NCBI GenBank assembly: GCA_028583685.1
Contig: JAMXIF010000043.1
Location: forward strand, 6,017,225-6,081,224
DNA: 64,000 bases
Direction of reading: 5' to 3'
Source of the DNA: Petaurus breviceps papuanus
Taxonomy: Eukaryota; Chordata; Mammalia; Diprotodontia; Petauridae
Below the pieces are notes generated by a model that saw only the letters and a program-made list of their open reading frames with translations, was not told where the DNA came from and ran no database searches. This document shows, in pieces, positions 24,286 to 36,808 of this stretch (the first letter of the stretch is position 1; every line of letters starts with the position of its first letter). The translations under genes were made by a program, and so were the position numbers.

Positions 24286-24754
24286 CCCCTGCAAAGAATG
24301 GAGGTGGTTCATTTTCAACTCTCTTGTTTGGAGCCATGGCTGATCATTATACTTACATTGTCTTCACTTTCTTTTTTTGTTCTCTTTAATTGCACTTTTT
24401 AACACCTTATTTTCCTACTTAATAAATACTTATTTACTGATTGCTTGATTACGCATCCTTGTTACTGTAGTGTATTACTTCATATCAGTTTTCCTCTGCT
24501 TCTCTATATTCTCTGCACTCGTTGTTTCTTATGGTACAATATTTTTATATTATATTCACATACACAATTTATTTAGGTGAATAATTGCCACTCAGTGGGC
24601 TTCTGCTTTGTCTTCAATTCTTTGTTACCTCAAAAGGTATTGCTATAAGTAGTTTGGTATACATTGAATCTTTATATATTTCTTTGATCTTGGGATACAT
24701 GTATAGTTAGCAGTTGTTTGGGTAAAGGGGAATGTTCTCTAATACTTCCTCTAT
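24286..24754 (-). repeat. Probable diverged L1 3' region
   Basis: 'cttcaattctttgttacctc' followed by 'attgctataagtagtttggt' resembles the antisense L1 3' theme 'ccaattctttgct...gctgctataa'. The left 150 bases are unassigned. Confidence 0.4.
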
Positions 24755-24950
24755 GCAGCTGCAAAATGGATATTCATAAAACACAGATCTGATTATGTCA
24801 CCATCCCTCCTCAAAAATCTTTAGTGAATTCATACCTATTATAGATTACAATAGAAAATCCCCAGTTTGGAATTTAAAACCCTCCTCAAGGTAGGCTTCA
24901 AATAACTTCCCAGAGTTATTATGTATTGTTCCAATCTACTCACTCTATAT

Positions 24951-26834
24951 TGTTGTCCTTTATAATCAAAGAGGACCAAAATAGCATACGTGATAGGGTC
25001 AGCATACTGTATGCCTGACTGCAGCTGATCAAACCCATACCAGTTCAGAAGTCTGTACCACAACTTGTACAAAAATAGTCCATAGGAATATTGAGTGGAG
25101 ATGTCTCTCAATTTATGCATCTCACACTTCTTTTGAGCTATGTCAATTTTGCTTTACTTATAGAGCACAGTGCCTCATTTGATTGGGCATATCATGCCAG
25201 ACAGTCCCTGTGTCATTGCCTCCAATATCTTACAAATGATACCAAAAATCTTTAGAGAAACCTTGAGAGTATCCTTGTACAGCTTCTTCTGACCTCTGAT
25301 TGCTTGCTTTGTGTTAGTTGTCCATAATAGAGTCTTCTATGTAAATGAATGTTCAGCATTAAAACAACATGGCCAGCCCATCAGAATTGTGCTGTAGGCA
25401 GTAGAGTTTGAATGCTTGGCAAATTAGCTGGAGAAACAACTTCAGTGTCCAGTACCTTGTCTTGCCAGGTGATCTTTAGAATCTTCCTAAGACAATTCAA
25501 ATGGAAATGGTTGCATTTTCTGGTAAGGCATTGATAGACTGTCCAGATTCACAGACACAACAATGAGGTCAACACACCATCTCTAGACCTTCAGTTTGGT
25601 AGAGTCTAGTATTTTATTTCTTCTCTCCCATACTTTCTTTCAGAGTCTCCCAAATACTGACCTAACTCTGGCAATGTGTATGTCAACCTCATCATCTATG
25701 TTTACATCCCTAAAAAGTATTCTCCCAAGGTGAGTGAACCTATCCACAGCATTCAAAATTTCTCCATTTGCTATAATCAACAGTTCTATGTATGGATGGT
25801 ATAGTTCTGGCTGGTGGAGAACCTGTGTTTTTTTTGGCATTAATGGTCAAAGAAAAATAAGCACAAGTGACAAAGAATCAATCCATACTCTGTTGCATCT
25901 CAGCCTTAGAGGCTACATTGAGTGCACAATAATATACAAACAAAAAAATCATACACCAAATCTCTCTCCACTTTAGTCTTGGCTTAAAGCCTTTTCCAGT
26001 TGAATAATTTATTATCAGCACAGCAGCTGATTTTGATAGTGTTTTTGTCCTTGTTGAAGTCATCTGAAAACATCATGCTAAACAGCATGGGAGCAAGCAC
26101 ACAGTCTTCTATCACTCTATTAGTGACTGGGAAAACAGGAGAGCATCATTATACAGAACCCATGCAAGCAGGCTATCATGAAACTGGCATACACTATCAA
26201 ACCTCTGGGCAATCAGATTTCACCATGATCTTCCACAAGCCATTGTGACTGACAGCATCAAAGGCCTTGGTCAGATTGAAGAATGTTGTGTACAAACCTC
26301 TGTTCTGCTCCTAGGATTTCTCTTGGAGTTGTCAAGCTTCAAACACTATCTCAACCATTCCTCAGCCATTTCTATAGGCACGTTACTTCTTTGGTTGATG
26401 GCCATCTTTCAAGTGAAGAATCAGAAAATTAAGGAGGACTTTGGCAAAATCTTATTAGCAATGACTAAGAGAGAGAAACCCCCCACCCAGTGATTATCAC
26501 AGGACAACCTAATTTTTTTTTCCTTTGTAGAGATGGACAGTGGAGGAATCCTTAAACTCCTGGGGTCTAACCTACTCTTGATGTATAGCCAAAAGATTTC
26601 AGTCAGCTTTTGTATGAGCAGTAAACTTCCTGCCTTGTAGATCTGTGCTGGAATAGTATCAGTATGAGGCTCTTTGCCACATGAGGGGAGCATAATGGCA
26701 TTCAAAACCTCTTCTTCAATTGGAAGTTTGGCTAGAGAATGAATGACTTCAACCTGAGGTATATGGTCAATGGCTTCAGCATTGATTGAGGATTGTCTGT
26801 TGAAAACACTCCTTACCTTGTATTACACTTAAAT
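24951..26834 (-). mobile_element. RTE/BovB-clade LINE, 3' two-thirds of the RT region
   Basis: The antisense 3' end begins with 'ttgttgtcctttataatcaa' then 'agaggaccaaaatagcata', a typical marsupial RTE end. Further in, 'tcaaaggccttggtcagatt' and 'ctgttctgctcctaggattt' are antisense RTE reverse-transcriptase text. It lies inside an L2. It is truncated at its 5' side, with no endonuclease domain seen. Confidence 0.82.
25640..26705 (-). pseudogene. RTE reverse transcriptase remnant
   Basis: Two segments are readable. At 26421-26705 the minus strand reads 'DTIPAQIYKAGSLLLIQKLT' and then 'SCDNH...SLLVIANKILP', which corresponds to the RTE RT motifs 'GIPAEVYKAG' and 'CDNHRGISLL..GKIL'. At 25640-25840 it reads 'EILNAVDRFTHLGRILFRD' then 'NIDDEVDIHIARV', the conserved region after the RT catalytic core. 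The enzyme normally copies LINE RNA at the nicked target. Between these segments the frame is broken by shifts and stops, so no enzyme can be made. Confidence 0.82.
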
Positions 26835-27164
26835 GGGGCCACTATCTTTTCTCCCCTTTATCTGACATTACATTGTACTTTTTGTATGTGAGATATCTCA
26901 TGTTTCTAATCATCTCCACTTCTCAGTCTACTTAGTCTTCCTCAAAATACAATTTATTGATCACCTTCTCTACTATTCCTTTCCTGGTCCCCTAGTTGCT
27001 AATGTTCTCTCCTTTATGAAAATGGTATTGCTAGCATATATTTTATATACTTTATGTTAACTTATCTATTTGCAGGAGAAATTCTGTTAATAAAATCTAA
27101 GTTCCTTGAATGCAGGTAATGCTATTGTCTTTATATTCCCAACAGTTCACAAAGTGCCATTCAC

Positions 27165-27201
<37 letters not shown>

Positions 27202-27236
27202 CAGCAGCAGCAGCCACAGCAGCAGCAGCAGCAGCA
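27165..27236. repeat. Compound triplet repeat (GTA)n(GCA)n
   Basis: Twelve GTA units (27165-27200) pass into GCA units with one cca interruption (27201-27236). It follows the L2 end directly. Confidence 0.95.
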
Positions 27237-27439
27237 ATGGTATTTTTATTACTTTAATGTTTATAAAACAATTTACACATGTTATTTAATTAAATCAACA
27301 AATTACAAAAAAGAACTGGACTGAATTGATCTTCTGAAGTTAGAGTTCAATTACTTGCAATGGGGTATTTGTTTACATCCCTAATAGTTCCCATCAAACA
27401 GGAAATTAAGTGAAGATATGGATTTTTAAAATGCTTATA

Positions 27440-28265
27440 GCTGCTTGCTGCTTATTAGGATATTATTATAATAATTCAGATGAAAAGAACATAGAGGCTG
27501 AATAAAAAGGATAGCTAAGTAAGAAGAGAGAAGGTAATAGAGGCAAAAGATATTATTAAGGTAGAATGAACAAGATATGGCAACTGATTAGATATGGCAT
27601 GGATAGATAGATGGAAAAGGGCTAAGTATAATTCTGAGTTTGTGAAACTAGAAGATTGGAATGACAATTGTCCCCTCAGCAGAAATAGAGAAGTTTATAG
27701 GAGGATGAATTTGGGGCCAATAAAAGAAGTTCATAAGATCATAGATTTAGAACAAGAAGAAATCTCTTTTATTTTCTATATAAGGAAACTGAAGCCCAGA
27801 GAAGATGAGGGACTGACCCAAGGACTCACTTGTAGGAAGTCGCAGAGTCAAGAGTTGAAGACACGTCTTTTATATCCAAACATAGTTCTCTTCCAAAGGC
27901 TTGCTTGGTTCTCTTTTGGGCATATTGAATTTATGATGTCTATCCAAATAGAGATGTTTAGAAGGCAATTAATGATGCAGGATTGATATTCAGGAGGGGA
28001 TTAGAAGTAGAATTAGAAGTTTGAGATTTATCTGCGCAAAGATAATATAATTGTTAACTCACAGAACCTGATGGTATCATTTAAGCAGAGAGTGTCAAAA
28101 TATGAGAAAAGAATCTTTGGAGGCCATATTTAGTCGGCAGGAAAAATAATGATGACCCAGGAAAGTTCAAGAAAGAGGAGAATCAAGAATAAGTAGTGTC
28201 ATAGTATTCCATGGGGGAGATGGCAACCAGAAGAAAGGATCATCAGCATTGTAAAAAGCTGCAAA
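27440..28265 (+). repeat. Ancient dispersed repeat 'A', middle part
   Basis: 'agatgtttagaaggcaatta' followed by 'atgatgcaggattgatattc' aligns with 58400-58450 ('aaaagggagttgatgatgca'), the same module of repeat 'A'. A SINE-like insertion sits at 27735-27900. The 130-codon frame across it is chance. Confidence 0.6.
27735..27900 (-). repeat. Old SINE-like repeat inside repeat 'A'
   Basis: 'aagatcatagatttagaaca' then 'aaggaaactgaagcccagag' and 'ctcacttgtaggaagtcgca' follow the old SINE layout also seen at 18432 and 54285. Confidence 0.6.
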
Positions 28266-28639
28266 TAAATTAAGACATACTCCAAGATACACTTTGATTT
28301 GGCTCATGTTTTAAATAATGTTCTCTCTGCTTTGAGAACAGGATTGCCTCTATATAAGGGTCAAAATAAAGAAATCAAAGAACCCATTCTAATAGAGCTT
28401 GATCTGCATTAATTTTTTAAAAATTGTTTTAATCCCTTTAACGTCTCTGTCATACCACTCCCACACCTGGGGCAGAATTTGGACATGGACGCCTTGGATT
28501 TGGTTCAACATTCTGTGAGAGAAGTTGGCTATTACTTTATCATCATGTTGCCTCCAATTTTATCATCTTTCCATCTTCAGTTGATGTTCTGCTTGCTCAC
28601 CAGACTTCTCGTTGCTTCCCTATCACCCTTCTAGCTAAG
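28266..28639. other. Unassigned non-coding stretch
   Basis: No gene or named repeat recognised. Confidence 0.4.
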
Positions 28640-28885
28640 TTGGCACCTAGTAAGACCCCTGCACTTGGAATCAGGAAAAGCAGAATTCAGATCTAATCTC
28701 AGAAATATGTGGCTGTGTGATTCTAAGAAAGTCACTTGAGCAGTCTCAACCTCAGTCTCCTCATCTGTAGAAAGGGAATAATAATAGCATTTACCTCTTT
28801 GTTTCAAAGATTAAATTAGTTAATAATTATGAAGTATGTTGAAGGCCTTAAAGTGCAATATAAATGCAAGCTATTGTCATAATAA
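28640..28885 (+). repeat. MIR/THER-type CORE-SINE
   Basis: Forward order: head, 'aaagtcacttgagcagtctc', core 'cctcatctgtagaaaggg', 'ttgaaggccttaaagtgcaa' and 'tataaatgcaagctattg'. Confidence 0.82.
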
Positions 28886-30075
28886 TATAGATTCTCAGCT
28901 ATGGTGAAAAGTGTCCACCTTAATCATCAGTATATAATATCTTTGCCCTGCCCAAGTTCAGATTCCCTAAAGCTGTAGTTCACCTATTTATCTGCTTAAG
29001 ACCTACAGCAATTAGTTAGCCCAAATACTGTATCCCTCCCCCCCAAAAAAAGGAAACCTGGAACAATCTTGAAACAAAACAATTATCTTTGACTGTACCA
29101 AGTCCATTACCAACCCCAGTGACAAGTCTTGTACTGATACCAAGTAAGCCAAGAGGGCAGAGATGAGGGAAAGAAGGAAGCAAGAAGGTGTTACAGATGT
29201 TCCACTCATTAAAGCAAGCCATAGGGAAGAGAAAGAGTGAGAAGAGGAAAGAAGACCAAAGTTAATGTGGATATGAAAACCAATTTTCTCTCAATCCTAC
29301 TTATAATTATTATAAACCTATTACGTGATCATAATCTTCAATGAAAAAATGTATTCTGGAAATCCCATCTACATATCCAATGAAATACTTTCAAATGTGC
29401 AAAAAAAAACCTCAATTTGAAACCAAATCAGTTTTAAAGGGTATCTAACAAACTTTGGACATCAGAGTTGTTTATTTCTAGAAAAACATACAACATTACA
29501 TGTGGCAAATTTACAGATTCTCTGGAGACTTCAGCAGTCAGTATTCCTCTCAAGATCTCACTAACTTTTGTCAAGTTATGGAATGTGATTCATTGTATCA
29601 ATAATGTTTAGCTTTCTTTAGCTATAAGTAAATAAATATCAATATATTTTAATAAGATATTTACAGTTTTAGAAAAGACAAAAGCTTCTAGGAAAAATTA
29701 AGATCTTCCTTTATGCTCAATTATGTGGAGGTAAAAATTAAAGGAATTGTGCTTTGTCATTTGACTGAAACTGAAGGAAGAAGAGAATTATCAAAAAATG
29801 TTGCCCAAAAAATGATTTCTCTCTAAGCATGTGAAATACCTAAGGTTTGTGGGAGAATTACAAACTCCATTGACATTCAACTTTTCTGAGTTGGTTAAAA
29901 AAACAACAACAACAAAAAAACAGTATGAAAATCTTCCCATAGACTTTCCTACTTTACCATCAATTTCATTTATAGGATTGATTTGAAGGAACCTTAGAAA
30001 TAATCTGGATTAAAATTCATTTTTAGATAGATAAATGGATAGTTAAGTAGATAGATTGATAGACACAGACACTTT
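28886..30075. other. Unassigned non-coding stretch
   Basis: Nothing recognised. Two overlapping minus-strand frames of 65-68 codons near 29012-29222 lack any family pattern. Confidence 0.45.
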
Positions 30076-30079
30076 TGGG

Positions 30080-30835
30080 TACAGAAATATATGTATTTCC
30101 TAACAGAGTAATAGGAGGGAAATGGGTTAAGAGAAGAAGAGAAAGGATAAGAGGAAGGACAGATTAAATACAGTATTCAGAAGCATAACAGACTCATGCA
30201 GAAGGGACAGGATCAATAAAAAAAGAATGATAAATACAAGAGAATATAATAGAGGAAAATATACATTTAGTTATTTGGGGTGAACCCACCTATAAAAAGG
30301 AAGGGAATAGCAGTATGGATTAGAAACCAGAATCAAACAATTATGTTCTTTACTAGAAGCACACTTGAAACAGAAAGATGCACAGAGTTAAAATAAAGGC
30401 CTGTAGCAGAATCTATTATGCTTTAATTGCAGTAAAAATTATCTTAGCAAAAAACCTGGAAAGATTTATATGAAGTGATGCAGAGTGAAATGAATAGAAC
30501 CAGAAAAACAATTTACACAATAACAGCACTATTGTAAAGCTAATCAAATGCAAAGACTTAGCCACAGTTATAAAGGATGTGTGATGAAAAATGCTATATA
30601 CATCCAGATAGAGAACTGACAGACTCAGAGTACAAATGGAAGCATATTTTTTCTCTTAATTTCTATTTCTTTTTTTATTATTTTCTTTTTGTTCTTGGAA
30701 AATGGGTAATGTGAACATTCATTTTTTATGACTTTAAATTTTAATGAGATTTGTGTTTCTTACCTTCTCTCTCTATGTGGGGGGTGTAATAGGTAAATAA
30801 ACTGGAACTGGAAACAAAGTAAATTTGAATAGAAA
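30080..30835 (+). mobile_element. L1 with endonuclease segment joined to 3' end
   Basis: At 30333-30410 the plus strand reads like the L1 endonuclease motif 'CLQETHLKQKD', seen here as 'LEAHLKQKDAQS'. At about 30460 the text changes at once to the L1 3' region ('ggaaagatttatatgaagtg', 'gatgcagagtgaaatgaata'). The reverse transcriptase and C-terminal part of ORF2 are missing between them. The frame contains stops. Confidence 0.75.
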
Positions 30836-30869
30836 AACAAAATCAAAAAGAGTAATATGAGATTTCACA

Positions 30870-31270
30870 TGAGACCACTTCTAACTTGGAGGGTTAAGGA
30901 AGGCCTTATAAAGGAGGTAGCATTTGGATTAGGTCTTGAATTGTAAAGTTCAAAGATATAAGAAGGGTCTCAAAGGTAGAAAAAGAGGAGTCAGTGGAAG
31001 GTGGGCAGGGAATTTATGGGATAGTAAACAAGGTAAACAGAAGCATAAAAGTGAGGGAGTGATGAATATGTCTGAGGAAGAGAGTTTGGCTTTGTTCAAA
31101 CATACAGTATGTAAAGAAAAAAATGTAAGAAAAAGTTTTAAAAGTATGTTGGGTGTAGATTGCAGAGGAATTTTAACACTCAGCCAATGAGTTTGGACTT
31201 TATTAACTAATCAATGAATGATTTGAACCTAGGAAGTGAGCCTTGGGAGAGGTCTTGAGCAAAGAGAGGG
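30870..31270 (+). repeat. Ancient dispersed repeat 'A', second part
   Basis: 'aaggccttataaaggaggta' with 'catttggattaggtcttgaa' and 'ccaatgagtttggactttat' is the 'larger than expected weight' module found in repeat 'A' copies. Diverged. Confidence 0.55.
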
Positions 31271-32940
31271 TTGTCTTACTGACATAATTTTTAATGAATT
31301 GGGGTTTTGACTTTATCCCTAGAGTTTGGTATAAGCTGTAATGGTTTATCTCCAGAAATAAAGAACATGGCAGTTCTTACCCAGACCTTGATTCTTTGGA
31401 AACAATTTTGTTCAGCATTCTTAGTGAATGGGAAATATACTTACTTAAAGCAAGTTGAGTTCTAATAACAAAAACACATAAAAGGAAAAGTGTATCCAGA
31501 CAATCCCCACACTATCTTTCCTTCCTAAATCAAGTCCTAAATTGTCAGCCACAAAAAACTAGTCAGCTAATCCTAAACATTGGTCTCTCTGGGACAGTGG
31601 TAATATGGAAATGAGGACAAATCAGTGGATTACATAAGATTTGAGACTTAGAGCACATCAATTATATTTGCATTCTTTTCTCTGATTCTGGGTCCCACAG
31701 CTATCAGCTCTTGGGCTTGTTTAGAAGTCATTAGTAATACACGGATAAGTACAAGAAGTGAAACTTACCCTCCTCTGAAAGGCAAGGCTTAAATTCAGAT
31801 TTCTCCCTGGCTCAGCTACTTCAAATGTGCTTAATTGGTCAATGGTCAATTTAAAAAAATATTTTAATTTAGGCCCAATCTAGGACAATTGTACTAAAGA
31901 AAGGAAATGTTGGAATGACTGCTGATTAACATATCTGTTCTACTTTTCCTAAGTTAATTTTGCTGACCCCAGAGAAAATTCTGATTAACTTTTTAAGACT
32001 TTCTTTCTGCAATTTTCATGTTTATGGCAAAAAGGAACCAGGACTCAGAGGGGTAAAGAGGAAGAGCAGACATTTTTAGAAAGACTGACTTATGACTTTT
32101 ATTTTTCTAAATATCCAGTTGAATATAGATGCATCAAATGGATCCACTAATGCATATTTTAAAAAGTTTCAGCAAAACTGTTTAATTCAGGTAAAGATCT
32201 TAATTTCTTTCCTCTCCTAGTTTTGCTTCTAACACTTTGAACTTCTCCACCATATTTTTATATTTATTGAGTTCCATCTCATCCTGGAACATTTCTCCTC
32301 TTTGCAGCCCTCATCTCCCATTCGTGAATTCATCTGAGAAGTCCCATTTTGAGATCCAATCATTCTTCATTCTTTTGTTTCTCATTCTCCAGATTTTGCC
32401 ATTATTCCTCAGCTACCTTCCCAAAACCTGGAATTTTCTTATGTCCATATGATCTGCTCACCCTAGTACAAATCTGCACCTTTGTGGCCTTCCCCCTTCT
32501 CCTACCTGGAATCCTCCCTTTTAATGAAAAGCCCCAGGTTAACCATTCATCATTACTTTCCTGGCTAAAATTTGACTGTCCTTTGCTCCTGGATTTTTTC
32601 TCTTCTCTTTTCGGCTCTCCTTTGTGTTTTCTTCTTCCATTAGAATTTCACCTCATTGAGGTCAGGGACTGTGCTTCTTCTTCTTTTTTTGATGGCCATG
32701 TTTTAACCATCCTTTTCTTTAAAAAGGTTAACCAAAGATACAGAGAGTATTCAATAAAATAAAACAGGTGAAATGAATTTTCAAGAGATTGAGGGGGACT
32801 GTGCTTCTTTATGATTAGGTGTGTGTGTAACAGTAATACAAAGAAACTCATTGACTAATTGAGTAATGTATATAAGCATGTATGTTCTTATAATTATGAA
32901 TAAAATATGCAAAATAAATAATTTATTACTTTTAATATAA
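31271..32940. other. Long unassigned stretch
   Basis: A pyrimidine-rich section at 32200-32700 may be an old L2-like tail ('cctcattgaggtcagggact'), but this is not secure. Open frames of up to 137 codons in it are Phe/Leu/Ser-rich through base bias. Confidence 0.4.
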
Positions 32941-32944
32941 ATAT

Positions 32945-33075
32945 TTGACAATTGAGAGCCAATGTGGCATGGTGGATACAGGGTTATTTTGAGTGTGAGG
33001 GAAAACTAGAGAAACATCCTGTCTCTGTCTGACTCCTACTAGAGGTGGGATGATGGGAAAGTGACAGAATTCAAT
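32945..33075 (+). repeat. SINE head fragment
   Basis: 'ccaatgtggcatggtggata' with 'tctctgtctgactcctacta' fits the tRNA-like half of a CORE-SINE. The 3' half is absent. Confidence 0.5.
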
Positions 33076-33680
33076 GTACCATACAATTATTGGAAACTGC
33101 TATAGAAGAGTTAACTATCTTCGTTCTTGGAAGAAACTTTCATATTTGAAGATCCCATACCACTGAAAATGAGTTAAATGTCCTCTCAAAAATAAAAGTC
33201 ATGTAAACATTTGGATTTTCATTCTAAAACATAAGAGGCAGTTAGGTGAACCTGCTTTACTTACTATTGTCTTGAATTAGTGAGTGATTTCATTGAATTA
33301 ACAAGAATGATTACCTTCTTACCATATAGACAGTCTCAAACATTATTACCAACTTTCTCCTTCACTCTGTTTACCTATCACCATAAAGATAGTGAGTTCA
33401 GAGAAAATGCCAAAAGATTTTCTATTATTTAGATAGGATATTTAAAATCTAGAATGCATTTTACAAGCACCAATTCCCAAGCAAGCATTTTAGGCCAATA
33501 TTATGTGTAACAGAACCTCTATGGTTCTTTTGTGAACACCATGAAAGAATCAGTTCTTTAAGGAAGCAGCTAATGATGTTCCTTAAGATATGGGTATAGT
33601 TTGTAAATATTAATTTATTCATTCAACAAATATTATTATTATTATTAATCTTCAAGGCACTTCATTGATCTTCTCTCTTT
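33076..33680. other. Unassigned non-coding stretch
   Basis: No recognised content apart from an ATT run near 33633. Confidence 0.4.
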
Positions 33681-33681
33681 T

Positions 33682-33718
33682 TCTCTCTCCCCCTACCTCC
33701 CTTTCTTTCTCTCTCTCA

Positions 33719-33779
<61 letters not shown>

Positions 33780-33795
33780 CACATACACACACAGA
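33682..33795. repeat. (CT)n microsatellite with CA end
   Basis: More than 50 uninterrupted CT bases at 33722-33776, flanked by impure CT on the left and CA on the right. The Ser/Leu and Arg/Glu frames across it are artefacts. Confidence 0.96.
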
Positions 33796-35220
33796 CACTA
33801 ACATATTGAGAAGGTATAAGCAGAGAAAAAAGCAAGAAAATCCAGTCCATGACCAAATAAACCCCTTCAGCCATGGGAAAGCTACTAGAATTATTAATAA
33901 GGAGAAAAGCTTAGGAACATTTAGAAATGCATTATTTATTAAGGAACCATCAGCGGGACTCATAAAAGGAAGGCTGTGAGTGAAAAATAGGCTTGTTTGG
34001 TTTGAGTATATTACTACAGACAGGGTGAAGATAAGCTGGAAACAAAGGAGGACATTAATCTGACTCTCAGGAAAGCATTTGTAACTGCAACATACATTGC
34101 AGTGGTTTTAAACAAATGAATCATGATCTTTGGTGAAAGTAACTATGGAATTAAACTAGAAGTAATTAAAGAAAAAGGGTCATACATTTTATAAACATCT
34201 AGCTTGAATTTAGTTATTTGATCTCAGGGCCATGTAGTAAGTTATTATGTACCCACCTAGCCCCTTGTTATATGGAGTGTGAGGAGGAAGAAAGGGAAAT
34301 AATAGAGCAAGTAAGTGATGGGTGACAGGGAATGAGAGGGAACAGCTACAGATTGACTGACTGGGTACAGGGGATTTACTTTTCCTTATGGTAGTTGGCT
34401 TCCCATGTGGGGTTGAGAGACAGTCACTGGTTGGTTAGTAGAGAGATTATCTCAGACTTGGGAAGGCTTGTGTTCATGTCTCATCTTCGAACCAAATGGT
34501 TGTATGATCCCAAGCAAATCATTTAACAATATTCCAAGAAAATCAAGTAGCAGAACAATTATATATTTGTACAGGTAGAGGTAGTTTCCTCACTGGGAGT
34601 TTCCTACACTACAGTAACATGGATCTAGGTCCCTTCACTCTTCCCTCAAGAAAAAAATGGTACTGGTTGCAAGGATTATGCATCCATTAAACCTCATCAA
34701 CCCCTCTGCCACAAGTCTAATTTCCTATCTTTACAAAAATCAGTATCTTCTACCACTGATGACACTTGATTTAGTTCTGACTGAAAATATCTGTAAGCCT
34801 AAATCAAGAAGGTATACAAAAATAGACTTGGAAGGAACTTTTACATACAGAATAGAGATAGCAAACATCTTCTGGCACTGCTTCATTTGATCTATTTATT
34901 TCTCCTTGTCTTAGAATTTTCCAAATTTGAGTCTTTATCTATACCATCATTGTCATCATCATCAATATCATTAGCAGTACTATCATGAATACTTATTGAT
35001 TATATGAAACTTTTTAAGTTAGACAAAACAATAATTACAGTAGGCAGCATGTTCCATTGTTGTCAACAGAACTCTTAACAGATATGATTTGGGGAGTTAC
35101 TGTTCCTGGGGATGGAAAACTTGTTTTAATAATCAGTGACCATTTGATTTGCATATAGGACAATGAGTAAAGTACTGTGGAGAGTTTTCTTATCTAAAGA
35201 GAGGATGGAGGCACCATTTT
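33796..35220. other. Unassigned non-coding stretch
   Basis: No gene or named repeat recognised. A 77-codon plus-strand frame at 34657-34890 has no supporting feature. Confidence 0.45.
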
Positions 35221-35224
35221 GTGC

Positions 35225-35495
35225 AAGATTTTGTTGTTGTGGTTGTTCAGTCATATCAGTTGTGTCTGACTCTTCATGATGCCATTTTGGGTTTCCTTGA
35301 CAAAAATGCTGGAGTGGTTTGCCGTTTCCTTCTCCACTTTGTTTTACAAATGAACTGAGACAAATGGAGTTCGATGACTTTCCCATGGTCACATAGCTAG
35401 CAAATGTCTGAGACCAGATTTTTTTAATTTAGAAAGATGAGACTTCCTGACTTCAGGCCCAGTACTCTTTCTACTGTGCCACCTAGTTGCCCTTT
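35225..35495 (-). mobile_element. CORE-SINE with RTE/BovB-type tail
   Basis: Antisense tail 'ttgttcagtcatatcagttg', 'tgtctgactcttcatgatgc', then core 'acaaatgaactgagacaaat', 'cacatagctagcaaatgtct' and tRNA-like head ending 'gtgccacctagttgccc'. The tail is shared with RTE LINEs, which presumably mobilised it. Confidence 0.85.
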
Positions 35496-35499
35496 ATAT

Positions 35500-35770
35500 G
35501 AGATACTTGTGCCTAAGTGTTGAGGATACAAAAAGATCAAAGATAGATTTTTTCCATTCTCAGACAGGACATGTGTTTGAAAAAATAAACACCAAAATAA
35601 AGTATCATATTTTGCAAAGTGGATGAATAGAATATATAATAAATGATGTAAGAATTTAAGTAAAAAAATAATTACTAAACCTTGGTGAAATAAGTGAGAC
35701 TTATGTAGGATTTGAATGTCAGAATGACACAATATATTTAGGAGGAATGAGGAAGGCAAAGAGTTGGAAG
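35500..35770 (+). repeat. Ancient dispersed repeat 'A', 5' part
   Basis: 'gtgttgaggatacaaaaaga' followed by 'ggaggaatgaggaaggcaaa' parallels 55560-55790. Confidence 0.55.
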
Positions 35771-36370
35771 GGTCTGAACCCCCATTTTCATACTCAGGGA
35801 ATTCATAATAAACGTTGATATCTACTCAACACCTGAAGCCTTCTAGTTTCACCCACTTCCTCAGTTCCCATAACCTACCAACATTTTCATTTGATCTCAA
35901 TCACCCAAAGGGATGATCATTCCTTACATTCTCCACCACCCATATAACTATGCCAAAACCAAGGTCTAGAATATAATGTCTCACCATGTTTAAACCCATT
36001 CTTCATTCTGCCCATGACCTTTAGTCCTCATGACCATCTCAATTATCACTGCTACTTTTACGTCACTTGCCTCCTTTCAGTCTTGACAATAGAGCTGACT
36101 AGTCCAATTATAGTGATCACTCACTTTTATACTTTGTCCAAATATCAATCTTAGGTTACATCACAATCAACTCTCTCTATACCTGTTTCTAATTTATTGA
36201 ATGCTACTGCAGGAAACTGTATGACAATACTGAATAGATCCACCACGACTTCATGTTATCTAATCCTATATGGACCCTCCATGCTAAAAGAAAATCTCTC
36301 CCCTCTACATTTGACTATTATACTCCTTGGAGCAATTATTCCAAAATTTCTTTTCAGTCAGGTATCTTAT
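35771..36370. other. Unassigned stretch interrupted by LTR copy 4
   Basis: C+T-rich text that continues past the LTR at 37640. Nothing in it matches a family that I know. Confidence 0.4.
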
Positions 36371-36737
36371 GCCACTGTAGAGCCAAGCACAAGTAGCTTT
36401 CCAGAGGACTGCTGCTGTGAACAGCTTTCAAGGTTCTGATTACTTAGCATAGCAAACTCTCTACTTATTTAATAACAAATCAGAGCAAAATATTCACAGA
36501 AAATCAAGGTACAGCATTCATAATATTGCAACTTATCACAGAAAACCAAAATTCACAATGACATAATAACTCAACAACTTATCACTAAAATAGTCACAAA
36601 GCTTTCACCAAAGTAGTCACATAGTTTTTAACAAAGTACAATCATTTAGTCAATCAATCACTTAGTAACTCAATCATTCAATCATAAAGTACGAAAGGTC
36701 AAAGTCCTCCACCCATGGGGCACACTAAGTTACAAAT

Positions 36738-36808
36738 CAGTCACTATTCAGTCATCAGTCACTATTCAATCATCAGTCACTATTCAATCATCAGTCACTA
36801 CTCAGTAC
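36738..36808. repeat. 18-bp tandem repeat in LTR copy 4
   Basis: Four units of cagtcactattcaatcat, the last diverged. Confidence 0.93.

Larger units (their letters stand above)
24755..27164 (+). repeat. L2 LINE 3' region interrupted by an RTE element
   Basis: The left piece (24755-24950) has the L2 phrases 'gattatgtcaccatccctcc', 'aaaatctttagtgaattcat' and 'tttaaaaccctcctcaag'. The right piece (26835-27164) continues with the pyrimidine-rich L2 middle and the ending 'aatctaagttccttgaatgc'. The order and orientation are consistent with one L2 split by the RTE between them. Confidence 0.7.

Noticed and set aside
27594-27986. 130-codon plus-strand frame
   Set aside because: It crosses the border between repeat 'A' and an inserted SINE, so the frame is accidental.
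33652-33979. Ser/Leu-rich and Arg/Glu-rich open frames of about 104 codons
   Set aside because: Both are translations of the (CT)n microsatellite on the two strands.
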